A stretch of DNA of 64,000 nucleotides from Apostichopus japonicus (GCF_037975245.1 NC_092576.1:3283501-3347500), one strand, 5' to 3'. Shown: positions 1 through 13,083, counted from the first letter of the stretch. Notes: generated by a model not told the origin, from the letters alone. Program-made: numbers and translations.

Positions 1-480
1 TTCACACTAGGTTTGTACGTAGCCCTTAGTGATTAGATGTCACCTATTTAAGGTCAAAGGTCATTCTAGGTCACCAGAGATCAAAGGCTGAGAACTTTGT
101 GAACACGATATCTCAAGAAGTGAAAGTTACTTGAACTTGAAACTTGGTTTGTTGGTAGACATTGGTAAACAGATGATCCCTATTGTTTTTCAGTGAGGTC
201 AAAGGTGAAGAGAGGTCAAGGCATGAAAACCTTGTAAACACGATATCGCAAGAATTGAAAGTTGCTTGAACTTTAAAATTGGTATGTTGGTAGCCTTTGT
301 GGGGCAGATGATCCCTATTGTTTTTATGGACGTCAAAGGTCGTTTGAGGTCAACAGATGTCAAATTCTGAGAAATTTGAACATGTGAAAACTTCAGAAGT
401 TGCTTGAACTTCAAACTTGGTATGTACATAGCCCTTGTTAAATACATGTCTACAGATTCCCTTGAGGTCAAAGGTCAATT
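1..480. repeat. Degenerate tandem repeat with AGGTCA words
   Basis: Roughly four diverged copies of a unit of about 115-125 bp. Each copy has a segment like CTTGAACTT-AAACTTGGT, then a GTA-TAGCCCTTGT-like stretch, then words of the type GAGGTCAAAGGTCA. Two perfect AGGTCA-A-AGGTCA direct repeats occur at 51-63 and 465-477. The array runs off the left edge, so total copy number is unknown. Confidence 0.75.
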
Positions 481-1953
481 ACAGGTTACCGCCAGAATAA
501 GTCTAATTATGCAGAAGTGCAATTTGTTCGACGGTTAACCCTGTTTGCATAGGTATGAATTATCACGTCTGTAAGACTTGCCATCTCTGCTCAGTAATTC
601 AGATCGTTGGGAAATCTTGTATCTAAAGTGTATTCTCGTATTGGCAAGGAATCACTAAGTCATTTGATGTTCTAGTAGTCTGACTTGATATAGAAGAGAG
701 ATTCCTTCAAAGAGAAACTACTTTTGATAAATTGTTCTAGAAATTAAATAGACCATGTCTTCCCTACACTTAAACCATACAAACATAGGTATGCTCCTTC
801 ATTAGAATCTCAGAGTTACAGAGCCACTCTTAGTTTACAAATTAAGTAATACCATACATGTAAAAACAATGCATATTAACCAAGAATGATTTAAGAAAGC
901 ACTGTAACCTCATTGTCGAAGAACCACCAGCTATCCAAATTGTGTCCATCCCAACCTATTATGCCTACAGAACGTCAACACTTCTTAAAGATCTCCTTCT
1001 GAGATCACATTTTGCAACAACATCAGATGATACATTAATCAGGGAGCTGCTACTCTAAGTACTTAGAGGAGCAGCTCCCTGCATTAATCCACTAATAGAT
1101 GCTTTGAGTGTTTTAACTATCATAATTCAAAAAATACTATAACACCAAGATAACTGAATAATTCAAGCAGACTGAATAAAAGTAAATTTGCTACTGATTA
1201 ACATCCGCTTACAAAAATGTAATAGAGCAGAATAGATGTTCTGAGTGTTTAACTATTCGAAAGATCGAGTATACCAAAGATAACTGTTAATAATTGAGCC
1301 TCCTAAACTTAAAGCTGCTACTGATTAAGCTCCACTTAAAGTAAGTTGAATTTCAATGGATTTTGCAAAAACGATCATACGCCATGAAAGTATATTTTAT
1401 TACATCAACCTGTTTAGTTTTATAATGGAAGGTAAAATCCACATTTTGTAGCTTGCCCTTCACTTGTGAAATTTTTGATAAAACTATTCAAAAAAGTGTC
1501 TGACTGACAACTTGCTGATGGTCCAGTGGAAAATAAATTACTTTTGTCACTACTGGTCTCTTGGTGGGGACATTAACGAGGATATCAACATAAGTTTATA
1601 GCAGTCTTATTTATGGCAACACTATAAAGTAGGTTTGGTAAAATTACTGACAGTGTCTAAAATATAGGCAGGATAAAACAACATACATATTGCAGGTCTT
1701 GGACAGCACTTCTTGTTTATGGATCGTAGAAAGACCTATTACCTGTAATGGTTATATTGTTGTGTGGTTTGTTATCATAGACTGTATAAAATATTTGACA
1801 GGATCATATCTCTCAAAAGGACTGCATGAATAGGTCCTTATTTGAATGCTGTCTACTCGTAATGTGAAATGTGTGTCATTATTCTCTGTTCACTCTTGAT
1901 AAATATATAAATATTTTTTTTAAAGTAATAACTGTTAATTTTATTTTTTGCAG
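481..1953. other. Intron-like sequence upstream of the NLR-A tail
   Basis: AT-rich non-coding sequence, presumably the intron before the first visible NLR-A exon. I searched for counterparts of the NLR-C exon at 54061 and found none, so that exon probably lies left of the window. The only structure noted is a short inverted repeat at about 1033-1080, with AGGGAGCTGCT and AGCAGCTCCCT arms. Confidence 0.5.
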
Positions 1954-2001
1954 AACAAGGCTATTGGAGACAAGCTGACTGATGCTGACTATACTGAAGA
2001 G
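1954..2001 (+). CDS. NLR-A tail exon 1
   Basis: Acceptor TTTTTTGCAG, donor GAG|GTAAAA. It is 16 whole codons, matching NLR-C exon 10 at about 11 of 16 residues, including the core LTDADY. Confidence 0.75.
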
Positions 2002-3512
2002 GTAAAAGTTTGAAAAGAGCTTTGTTTTCCTTTGTGAATCTTCAACCATGCTGGACATTTGCAGGTTTCTGAAAACTTGAAGTAGAATCATAATATATCA
2101 GTTTAAACATTCTGACTAGATTATTACATTGATACGTACTACGAAAAATAGATGTAAAGTAGTTTGGAATTATCAAAGATATCAATACAATGGGTGCAAC
2201 ATTTTAATGGTTATGCCCACTTATCTGGACATCAGGATTTATCACTCCACTTTAACTTTCAGGTAAGAAAGTATTGCAATACTCTGCATTTAAGGCATTG
2301 AAGACTCGCCCCAAACCACGTGCGGCCATCTGAAAAAGTTAACTTTCTGTTGCTTGCAAGTGACGTTTTGTTCGTGTCGCTACAAAATGCAGACAGTAAT
2401 GAAACGTGATACCTTCATTGTTATCTTTAGCTGGACCTGAGATGTCCATCGCTGTATCGTTTGTATACTGTGATGTGGATATTGACCGCAGCTGTATGTA
2501 CTGACTGTACACTAGTGTCTAATTACCGACGGTAGCAAGCTGTGTGTGTATATATTTTCTGGGATCGATGGTGGTGTTTAACACTTCTGTTACACCACAT
2601 TCGAAACTAGGTCAAATTACGGCATTAGACGTTTCTTTTTGCGCGAGTCTTCACACCCTTTAAGTACTGACTGAAATTGAAATGGAAGTGTCTGAGTGTT
2701 CCATCATAATGTAGGCTGAAAACAAATAATCCATAGACATGATTAGTACTGTGGAAGTTCTAACAATCTGTCACAATTATGTATTAACAGTCTGCAAATT
2801 AAATGTTTATTGAAAATATTACCTCAAACTTCGTCCATCGACTATACAAAAAAGTAAAATATTCTTCATAAATTCAAGTTCTTCACCCTGGGAGCAATTT
2901 CTTTCAGTTATTAATTTGATGTAAAATACCTTATAGTTTTCTTATTTTCTTTTTCTGTTGAACAGGTTGGAGCATTCAGGGAACACTATAGGTAAGACAG
3001 CATATTCTATTAATTCACTCATAATTTTTTAATTTATACAGGAATGCCAGTGTTCAGTATCACATACTTATGGGTACTTTGAATTAGTGTGTGCAATACA
3101 AACACTATTGCACATCTAATGATGTGTATCCAACTAATAATATACAAGTGCAGACAAGGGTGTGATTCTTTGCTGCTAGTTTTCAGGATAAAGTAGAATA
3201 CTTTTTAACTAAAGCAGAAGGGTAAATATATGCATGGACATTTTTATGGATTAAAGTTAAATATATGAACTGTTTCATACTTTAGATTACTGTACAAATG
3301 CCACGATGGTGATTTGCCATCATAAATTGTTTTATTCCGCTCTCTTTATGAAAGCATTATGATATACATGCAAGAGACAATTGCTATGATGGATAGTTTA
3401 TTGAAGTTGGTATATTGTTGTCCAGTATTTATCACATACCAAGTTTATTAATTGTTTTCTCCACAGAAATCGTCCATGGCAACAGGAGAATAGAGGGTCT
3501 GGGTTAACCTGA
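1954..3512 (+). CDS. NLR-A: last three exons of a NACHT-type receptor (5' part outside window)
   Basis: Three micro-exons, 1954-2001 (48 nt, phase 0 to 0), 2966-2991 (26 nt, ends phase 2) and 3467-3512 (stop TGA 3510-3512), join in frame. They encode a tail starting NKAIGDKLTDADYTEE, continuing VGAFREHYR and ending in a PWQQE...GLT motif. The same three exons, same lengths and phases, form the end of NLR-C at 55940, 58635 and 59218, and a looser version ends NLR-B. Borders are canonical GT-AG with pyrimidine tracts. The tail by itself has no known domain; assignment to an NLR rests on NLR-C. The NACHT part must lie to the left. Nothing visible indicates a broken gene. Confidence 0.7.
2294..2659. 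mobile_element. TTAA-flanked MITE, copy 1
   Basis: A 366-bp element bounded by TTAA at 2290-2293 and 2660-2663. Its inverted ends read AGGCATTGAAGACTCGC and, in reverse complement, AGGGTGTGAAGACTCGC. The same element is at 5412-5768. It sits inside the first NLR-A tail intron and encodes nothing recognisable. TTAA target duplication is typical of piggyBac-like elements; the superfamily assignment is inference. Confidence 0.8.
2966..2991 (+). CDS. NLR-A tail exon 2 (26 nt)
   Basis: Acceptor TTGAACAG, donor AG|GTAAGA. It encodes VGAFREHY plus two bases of an Arg codon. NLR-C exon 11 is also exactly 26 nt. Confidence 0.7.
3467..3512 (+). CDS. NLR-A terminal coding exon with stop
   Basis: Acceptor TTTTCTCCACAG. 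The first base completes Arg; it then reads NRPWQQENRGSGLT and TGA. NLR-C stops at the homologous TGA, which supports this frame over the other two. Confidence 0.7.
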
Positions 3513-5407
3513 ATAGCTGTTGGAAGATTCTCATTTAAACATATATTGAGACAAGTCTCTGGTTATTACATTGCTGATTCATCACCTCTACTAACTCAGT
3601 AACTTACCCTGGAGTCTATCAGAATTTCACCTTCTTGAACACCTGTTGTTCAAAAAGCAACTCAAGAATGTGATGTATTCAAGTTTTTCTGCTTTGAAAG
3701 GTCATCATATCGGTTAATCTCTTACAAAGTATCACCAATCATAAATAACTCATAATACTTTTTTCCGTCAAATATTATTAAAAATCTCAAGGTAAAAGCT
3801 TCAGTTAAGTAGCTTCTGTATGCAATAGTAAGACATTGTTCTATTTACTTTTAATGATCCTTTTGGATGAGCTAACTGTTTGTGAGATTCCACTTTGGTT
3901 ATTGTTTATATCGTGCCATCATTTCTTTCATTTTGAAAATATTTCTATTGTACTATTTAATTTTACATTAGTTTTATTTTTAAAGAACATTAATAAGATT
4001 GGTACTATTTCCACTATCGATCTTGTTAACTAAACAATATTTGGGGGATCCGTGGGGGAGTTGGTCTCAAGAGAAGTCAAATCCTCTCAGTTTTTCCCTA
4101 ACATCTACAATTCCCAGATTACAAAAATGGTTCAACTTCACCCACAGATCCACATCTAGGCTTTCTACACGCTTAACTTAAAGTGAATTCTTCCTGGTAA
4201 TGTATTTCTGTGCTTTTGAAGTGATTCAATAGAACCCCCACCACAGGATACACATCAGGGTTTGGAGTACAGTGAACTGGAATTCATCTCTGACATGCAA
4301 TTTTGAGCTGAACATTTCTTTACAAGAGAACAAGAAATACATCCAAATGATAGAGATTAGAGTAATTTGTATATATGTATCATAGTTTCTTTTATTTTTA
4401 CACTTCTTTTTTTTCTTCAAATATGCTTCAACTTCTCCACTGCTGGTTGCCACACCTCCTGTACTCCCATGGGCCAATCACAGTGTGTAGTTATAACGGT
4501 CAATTCTATGGGTTTACTTTTCAAAGCCTTGCGTGGCCAGTCACTGAAGTCAGTTTCAAAATTGCTCTACCCCCACACCCACACCCCTCTGTATAAGGGA
4601 TGAATGTGCGTCCCTCTGTATTTTAAGCAGGTATTATGTAAAACAAAGTAATTGTATTTCATATTTACTAAACAAGGACTTTGTAATTGAGAGAGATAAA
4701 ACTCTGGTTGGCTGAGAATGGATTACATATATGGAGTTGAAATCCATTCTACCTAGCTGATGGAAAACCACACTTTTATATATTTTTCTCTTAAAGTGAT
4801 GTATGAATTAATGTATAATTTTATGTAACCTTTACTCCCGGAAGTGGATAACTGTAGGAAGTCTGTGATGTCATAGTGGTAATTGTTTCCTCCAAACCAA
4901 TTTTTTTGTTCTCTCATTCTTAAAATGAGATACACCTGTGTCATATATTTGCTCAGTTTTCACACTTCTCATCATTTGTAACTAAGTCAACATGCCACCT
5001 AGATAACTAAACTGTTATTTTTCTCATTGGTTATTTGAATTTTACACTATAAAGAATATCAAAGGAATTTGAGGGTCCAATTTTATTATGAAATCATTTA
5101 AGTGAGCTGTTCCCAGTTGCATAAAGTTTCACCACTTCTCCACAACAAAAACTGTTTTAGGATGCTTTGAACTAAAGAAACAGTAAATGTCCAGTAATTC
5201 TACCATGCACACAGTGAACTCAGCTACCAGAAAATGCATTTAAGTTTATCTCAATGTCTTTTTATGTGAGTCGTCTCGAACAGCGCCCACGTATTCGTTT
5301 CTGTCTACATGTTTGCTGTTAGAGAATGGTTTAAAAATGTTTTATCAAATGAAAACATGTAAATTAAAATTCACATTTTACTCAGAAAAAAATGAACTAC
5401 ATATAAC
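3513..5407. other. NLR-A 3' untranslated and flanking sequence
   Basis: No open reading frame is conserved between this stretch and its duplicate at 59264-61543. The two stay closely similar, as expected for 3' UTR plus flank. I could not fix a polyadenylation site. Confidence 0.5.
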
Positions 5408-5411
5408 TTAA

Positions 5412-5768
5412 AGGCATCGAAGACTCGCCCCAAACAGCGTGCCGCCATCATCAAAAAGTTAACTTTCCATTGGTTGCAAGTAGAGTTTTTCTGTTGTCGC
5501 TTAAAAATGCAGACAGTAATGAAACGTGATACCTTGTTATCTTTAGCTGGACCTGAGATGTCCATCACTGCTATGTACACTGTGTTGTGGGTATTGACCG
5601 CAGCTGTATGTACTGACTGTACACTAGTGTCTGATTACCAACAGAAGCAAGCTGTGTGTGTATTTTCAGGGATCGATGGTGGTGTCTAACACTTCTGTTA
5701 CACCTCATTCGAAACTAGGTCAGATTACCGGCATTAGACGTTTCTTTATGCACAAGTCTTCACACCCT
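5412..5768. mobile_element. TTAA-flanked MITE, copy 2
   Basis: A 357-bp relative of the element at 2294-2659, bounded by TTAA at 5408-5411 and 5769-5772. The duplicate locus has a single TTAA at 61544-61547 with matching flanks on both sides. That is an empty site and fixes both ends and the target duplication. Confidence 0.9.
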
Positions 5769-6364
5769 TTAATATGAGCTCATTACGTATTTCTTTTCTC
5801 TTGCTATTCTTCATATTAGATATGATATCATTTAATTTTTACCTATTTCCAACAATGATATACCTAAGTAAAATGGGATTCCCAGTTGTTATATTCGCTT
5901 GTTAAATTAAGTCTCCTCTTTTGCTGTTAAATTAACACCATGATTAATTAATAAGTTTCAACAATCAGGCTCTTCTTTAGGCTTCTCTTGTCTTTGCTAT
6001 GGAAGACAGATACTCATAATTCCTGATTGAATTATATGTAAATAATGTAAATTAATAATCATACGTACCTATATCATCATCTTATCTTAAGCTGTATATT
6101 ATTTTTCCGTAAGAATAAGTACGCTTGCTCTCCTGTCAATAACAACTGGACTCGGTGTTCATACATGCATACTGCAGAATTATTCAACTTTGTTAGACCT
6201 AGCTTTGTAAAAGTACGAGTATTTGTTTAGAGTTAAACGCTTTTGTTAACGTTTCAAATACCAGCTGTTAAAATAACCTCAACAAACTGACGTCACGGTC
6301 TTACGATAGTTTTGATCTGTGTAAATGTTGCATTCACTCTGTGTGATTTTGTAGATTATAAATA

Positions 6365-6498
<134 letters not shown>

Positions 6499-6897
6499 GC
6501 GGGAACGTCACATTTGTTTATTGTACTCTTTGGTTGATTTCTTCTAATGTACTATTTCAATGCAATCAAACACTACAATAACTAATGGAAAGAAAAACAA
6601 AAGAGAAGTATCTTGTTTTTATTTGCTTCATACATATATTATCGATTATTATATATAATCGATTATTTCATTAATAAATTTAAAATAATCAAAATGAATG
6701 ATTTGCAACGATGAATGGTCAAGCAGAAAGCTAATTAGTACATAAAATGATGCAAGAAAAATACTGCAGCTGTGCGACACGTATACACGTATGGTGCATG
6801 TGACGCAAATTTTTATAAAGATTGGACGATCACTTTCAAAGAGTGATATAATTATCCCTTCGAACCATTGAGCCCATTTTTAAATGACTAATGTGGC

Positions 6898-9800
6898 ACT
6901 CATTAAATTTCCATGCAATAGAGCCAATAACACGCACTCAGCTACATAAAACACATGACTTTCACTACTTTAATGTGTAAAGCAAGGGAACTGCAGCCCG
7001 ACATCATGTTTACGATCAATCCATTCTGTCTCAAAGCTCTTCGTCGGAGTCATATCAGCAAGGAACCGAGCCGCATTACGAAAGAATCCAGTCATTGTGA
7101 ACACTCATTTTAGCGGAACATCTATTACTCACACCGTTTAACGACACGGTACAGATATCACCATTGACACGATGCAGTTGACAGCGGTAATTCAGCTAAA
7201 ACTTGGCAAAAGTCTGTCGCGGACTGCAGGATGTCACATCCCAGTTAAATGGAGCTGGGTAGTTGGTAAATGTCAGATGTTCACCATACACAACATTGAA
7301 GTCATCCCCACCAGAGCGTCACTTTGACAGCCAGCGTCGTGTTGCATTACCAAAACCATTACGTCGTCACCTGTAATCGATACATTGGACTGTGCTCCAG
7401 TTAGTGTCAAAGGAATCATGACAGCCTTGTCGTCATCGGAAAATATTGCGAGGAACAACAGTCCGTGACGTTTAGTAGAGACACAGCATCGTGATGCCCA
7501 TGTAACGACTTTCAATAGAGACACTATCTCTGAGTCTGTTATTCATCTCAGCCTCCAATGTGCGATCCGTAATAGTTTTGTAGGTAACTGTCACTTCGGC
7601 GAATTGAGACTAGTCAAACGAATCACGTGGAAGGTCTTCAGCCACCCGAAGGTTAACCTCTTAAAAATGATTAAGAAAACATTACTGAAGTCATAATGCA
7701 TCGCAGAGACAAACACTTACGACAATAAGAGCCGACACTTCCCTGAGAATTGTTTAAACATGTTACCACAAATGTTTACATATAATCACTACAGATCATT
7801 AAAGTTAATAGGCTACAGACCTCACGGAACACTGTGGTACTTCAACAGAAAATTGTATAAACAAAAAAAAATGATGAATAATGGAAAACCAAACACAATA
7901 AGAACACGACGAAAAATGACAGTGTTTTTATTTAACATGATATCGTAAGTTACATTCATTGTAAGAATTTTGGAATGTTCCTATTCATTTTAGGGCTCAA
8001 TGTCAGCTTTTTATCTCTTATATCAATTACTTTGCCAATTTTAATACAATTCATGTAAAATGTTTAAGTTTTTCTGGAATTAAGTAGTACTGTCCACTGC
8101 ATCTTCATGATTCGACTTCCCGCGTTTAAGTTAACACGCTATACTTCTTTATTGGTTGTTTACATTCTTTCATATAAAGTTGACTCGTTTTCTCTCTACT
8201 TTAATACACAATTATACTGTTCGTGTTAACGGTGCTAATAAATGAAAGTGAAATGATTCAATGTTCTCAAATAACATCGATCCAAATAGTCTTACCGTCC
8301 AACTCAATTAATGTAGAGGTATTTGTGGGAAAGTTTCGTATTGTTTCGATATGCACATCGTTACCGTACTTCATTCGATCAAGTTTTCTTTCAGCTAACC
8401 AAGTTGAAAATTTTGAAATTTTCCATACTGACGTTTTAAATGTGAATAATACTAATAATTCGGCAACACAAGCACAAATACAAAACACTTTTGAGTTTAC
8501 AGACTGAAATTGTTAATGTCTTGCTAAAGTAAACATGATATGCGAGATTGCATTTTAATTGTAGATATCTATTATCGAGGTACAATATACACAAAACTTC
8601 ACAAGTACTTCAATCCTGACCCATCTCACCCCTCTATATATTTTTTGCCACTCTTGCTGTTAGTCTAAAATGGCTCAAGAACTGTGTCTAGCAAATGATG
8701 ATAAATATTCATAATTGAACACCCGAATTTCAGTCTCCTTCAAATGCCGTTTTAATACACAGTTGTCTCGATTGGTCACACACCAAATACTGTGCCACTA
8801 AAAATGTTTTGACGGAAAGTTGTGCCCGTAAGTTCTTAAATTAAGCTATATTGGCCTGGCTGAATCATGACTGTATTTATTTAACTGACTGATATTTAAC
8901 TGTGAGCGGGATTTAACTGTTATATATTTATATATTTATATTTGCTTTTTTTTTTAATTTCAAATATTTTTTTTTTGTTTTCTGTCCTTAGTATGTACAC
9001 AGCGACTTTGATAAAAAATAATACGGCGATTTAATTGACCAATACTGATTGGTTCGCTGGCACGCAGTGTTATAATATCTGTACGGTGGTTTTGTTATGA
9101 TTAATATATAGCCGAAGTCTCAAAGTATATTTGCAACTTGAGAGAGATGTAAGTTGGTTTGATTCAAGGTGTTAAAATTCTGGAGTCTGTGTGGTTGCTG
9201 TAAGTCCATACCGTTATTACTAGCTTAGTTAAAACTGTGTAAAGTCAAAGGTATGCTTACTAAAGTTAACTTATTGTTTTAATAAATCTCGCCTTCTTGT
9301 TAATGAGCATTGCTATTTAAACCACTTTGGGACAATTTTCTAATGTTAATACCACTCTATATTCTGGTGACCAACATAATACTTTTGAGAAAATGGAACG
9401 TTTAAGAAAAGTCATCCAAGAAAGAATCTGAGAATGCAAACACAAACTTCTTGATTGATCAACTCTCAGCCCCATTCCCATTGCATCGAGACTGTGACTG
9501 TGTGTTCATCGCTTAATTTTATCACGAGTCCCTAACAAAGATATACCTTTTAAGAAATGCCAATGGCAGCTTGACCGGTTCGTAACGTTTGTATGATAGA
9601 AAGAAGGTATTCTCGCTGTTCACACTGTCAGAATGAGACTGTGCTTTGAACGGTACAAGGAAGTATATACAGTGACGACAGCGTGTCATATAACTAGGTC
9701 ACGTGGTAATTCACTGAAAAAGTGGATCCGCAAACAAAGCAAACAAATAGAGAAACTTGTTCAATATAGACAGGTACATTGTGACCGGCCCATGCATGTA

Positions 9801-11378
9801 GTGCAACATTCCTAGCGCTTTAATAACGAGTTTAACTAATATCCAGTGCTTGTATGCATATCGTAGTAATATTGTTAGAGCGGCTTGTCTTGAAATATAC
9901 CCACACAGTCAAAACCTGTGCTATCCGGCAAAGTAACAGCTGATTGCACAGCAAAATGGTGCACAGAAGAAGGGTTATTGATCTTCCTCTCTCCCTCTCC
10001 TTGTATCTTCCTGTCAAAAGTTGCAACCTACAGGAGAATATCAAATTGAAGCAAATTCATAATTTCCTCGTCTTCCATAAGTTGTCGCTTTGCGTTTTAC
10101 TTGAGTGTTTCCTGATTCGTATGAGTTGTATCGTCGTATTGCCTTTCATTACGTGTAACCGATACACGTTTATGTAAATGGTAATCCGTACACAATCTCT
10201 AATATTTCATAAGTTGTCTCAGGTCCTTCGTTATTCCAATGACAGAAAGTGCCTATCGATATTATCAATGATGCTCTGTTAAAACCCGTCGACGAGACGC
10301 CAACACGTTACTATTACAAAAGAGCTATTTATCTTGTTGCAAATCTCTTGCGTATTTCCTTTGCTCTTCATATCGTCATTCCTTTACAAACCCGTGCAGT
10401 GTTATGACCATACGTGCGTCGACCGATCAGTAACATGTTTGAGAGCATTAGCGTGCCTAAATTTTGTACATCCTTTTTGGGTTGCAATTTGTCTATTTAA
10501 AAAGTTATAAGACGATGCCCTTCTATTGGATCTCTGAAAATTGCGAAATTTGAACAGCTCCTCTTAGTATTTTTTGCTTAAATAAAATCACATAACCCTA
10601 GCGTACCATGTCCTCTTGCGGTTTTGATATAGCTAAAGGTCATGCGTTCAATATTCTGCCCAAAAGACAAAAGGAAAAGAGTAACTAAACTTTATTCGAT
10701 GGAACGTTTGATCATATAGCGTTTACTTATCGCTGTATAATATATCAAAATGCAGAATTACTAATGGTGTGACTTATTATGTTGCATCTTTTGCTTAACT
10801 TTGGTCACTCATTATCGATTGCCTTGTAAATTTATTTCAGCTCATGAGCAAATATATGTATAAAGGATTAGCGTGACCAGATCCCTACATGCATAAAACT
10901 CAAATATTAACATTACAAGTTTGATAAATTTGACAAAAGTATCACATCGTTCAAACACCATATATAATCCAACTAGTCGTTGCCACCACGCCTAAAGTGT
11001 ACAGAAGCTATGGCCCGTACATACTTGTTATAGATGTCAGGTATCAATTGTTATTTTCCACCTATTGGTTAAATAAACTTACATTTGAAATAACCTCCTA
11101 CTCTAGCCTTTTATATCTGTTGGTTGACATGTTTTAAACAGTGTTAATTGCAAATTAATAATAAAATACATAACATCGTTTACTTGTAGATGATGTATAA
11201 ATTCGCATTGTACTACCTAAGATTTGATGCTAATTGCATATAGTTTATTTACAAGCTTTGATATATAAGATTCTTTCAATATGCCTTTGTTTATGACCTG
11301 CACAGAAATGGGATAAAAGATGAGAACAAAACGTTTGTTAATTGTTACATTTATTATTATATATGAAGCCATGTAAAG
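6898..11378. other. Intergenic region between NLR-A and NLR-B
   Basis: Mostly AT-rich sequence without supported genes. The exception is the decayed minus-strand stretch at 7020-7650. Short open frames on both strands at 8223-8507 overlap each other and have no recognisable domain or splice context. Confidence 0.5.
7020..7650 (-). pseudogene. Possible decayed coding sequence of unknown family
   Basis: Read on the minus strand, this stretch has coding-like composition spread over several frames. One frame gives VNLRVAEDLPRDSF and later VTVTYKTITDRTLEAEMNN. A second gives an 83-residue stretch (7273-7524) with GAQSNVSITGDDVMVLVM. A third gives VYGEHLTFTNYPAPFNWDV and VNGDICTVSLNG. Stops and frame changes separate them. 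I do not recognise the family. GC content is higher than in the flanks. Chance remains possible. Confidence 0.3.
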
Positions 11379-11685
11379 AGGTGATTGGCAATTTTGACTG
11401 TTCAACTTGCCCGTGATTGGTCTATTGGTGGACCAAGGTCAAGCTTAAATGACGTGCAAGTTATGATAGTAATGAAAATTTGTGAACTGGTAGGAGTGAC
11501 TTCAATTTATGAATGTATTAAACAGTCGTTACAATCTGACTCAAAACTAAATGATGATAACATTAAAAGAGGTTCTCCGCCAAACCTCTTCTGTGTTATT
11601 TGTTTTGGATGTTGTCGATGAATATATTGATTATGGCAGCAAAGTAAAAAAATGACATTTTGGCTATCATTGAAGAGGAAATTTT

Positions 11686-12651
11686 CCACACTTTGAAGTT
11701 GTCCTAACCACACGTCCACCAAGTGTACCGGAGAGATACTCAAAAGATGTTAAACGTATCCGTCTAACTGGATTCGACAGGGTTACTCAAAATAAGTATC
11801 TTCGTAAAGTTGTAACGAAAGATGATGATGATGATGATACAACAGAGAGAATCAAAGAATCTCTTCAGGATAATCCCATTCTTGAAGATCTCTGTCGAGT
11901 CCCATTCTTCTTTATTATATACGCACATATTACACATGCTAACGACAGGATAAAACGATATACGACAATCACGGGTTACTTTCGTAACATGATTTCATGT
12001 TTCCACGACCATTTCAAGAGAAAGTTTCACAAGCACAATCAACATACACACGTTGATGAGGAGTATAATCATACGAAGCTTAACGATGTAGCTTTTGAAA
12101 GCCTGATTGGATATTCCACTGAGTCTTGGACTAGAGACTACCTCCGTAAAATTCTAGGAAACGAATTTTTGGAGCAATATTTACGTATTGGAATCTTTGT
12201 TGAAGTTCGTGAGAAGAAATCTGCAGGTGCAAAGTTGACAAGTATTGTCTCAAGAAGAGTCAGATTTAATCATAGTTTGTTCTGTGAATGGTATGCGGCA
12301 AATTACGTTGTGGATGTTATTGCAAAACTTGGCAGCAAATTTGAAACCTCTAGTGACGAATATTTAATTGAATTGTTAGAGGATTTATATCCATCTGATT
12401 ATCAACACCTTTATCGATTTGTCTGTGGAATATACCCGGACGTAGCTAAACACATTGTACACTACATCCGAGGTATGGAAGGTAGCGAAGAATTTACCAT
12501 TCTCTGTCTCCTGGAGCAGATTGGGAGCAGTCACGCTGTTATGGAAACTGTGAAAGAGCTCTGTTCTAAACCCATCCATTTATCACATGTAGACAGCAAA
12601 CTGCTCCACAGGTCAACGCTACAAATACTGGCTATAGCCTCTCACCATAAG
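11686..12651 (+). CDS. NLR-B: uninterrupted distal NACHT exon segment
   Basis: 322 codons open without stop, starting PHFEVVLTTRPP (the sensor-like TTR motif, as in LTTRYLP of NLR-C). It includes a poly-Asp run from a GAT repeat at about 11821-11838, LEDLCRVPFFF, FNHSLFCEWYA and METVKELCSK. Donor AAG|GTACGA is in phase 0. It aligns collinearly with NLR-C from about residue 265 to 586, so this part has been conserved as protein. Confidence 0.75.
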
Positions 12652-12874
12652 GTACGAATTAAAGAAACCCTTTACATAAATCTTATCTTCTTACCTTAAC
12701 TTGCAATATAAAACGATATTATTTGATAAATATTGAAGTGGTTTCCTTGCACAAAGGTAAAATAGGAACTTTGTTATGCTGATCAGTGTCATTATAATAG
12801 AAGAGGACACACATAATACTTCACTTAAATATTAGCCTCTAATATTACTTAATAACACATTTTCTGCATCTCAG

Positions 12875-13083
12875 GTTACAGTATCACGTTTAATGCTGCA
12901 TGAAGCCATTGACTCGGTGGATGTTTCTAGAAATGAAATTGTACTTACTTCCGGCCTTCGTCTATCATCTCAAACTACTCTCGGTCAACTCTGGATTGAG
13001 ATGAGTGCCAACGATTGGACAGAGAAAAACTTGCAGGATCTTTTCATTTATGCAGCCAGCTGTGAAAACTTAAGCTCAGTCGC
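12875..13083 (+). CDS. NLR-B exon: C-terminal module part b
   Basis: Acceptor CATCTCAG, donor GC|GTAAGT, 209 nt ending in phase 2. It starts VTVSRLMLHEAIDSVDVS and contains LTSGLRLSSQTTL. It is homologous to the 206-nt exons at 40496 and 45908 (LKSGLCLPPLSSL, LYSGLSLPIITSI). The pattern of spaced leucines suggests an LRR-like or helical-repeat fold, not proven. Confidence 0.7.

Noticed and set aside
8223-8507. Overlapping frames on both strands of 94 and 73 codons
   Set aside because: No motif, no splice context, and the two are mirror frames of the same stretch.
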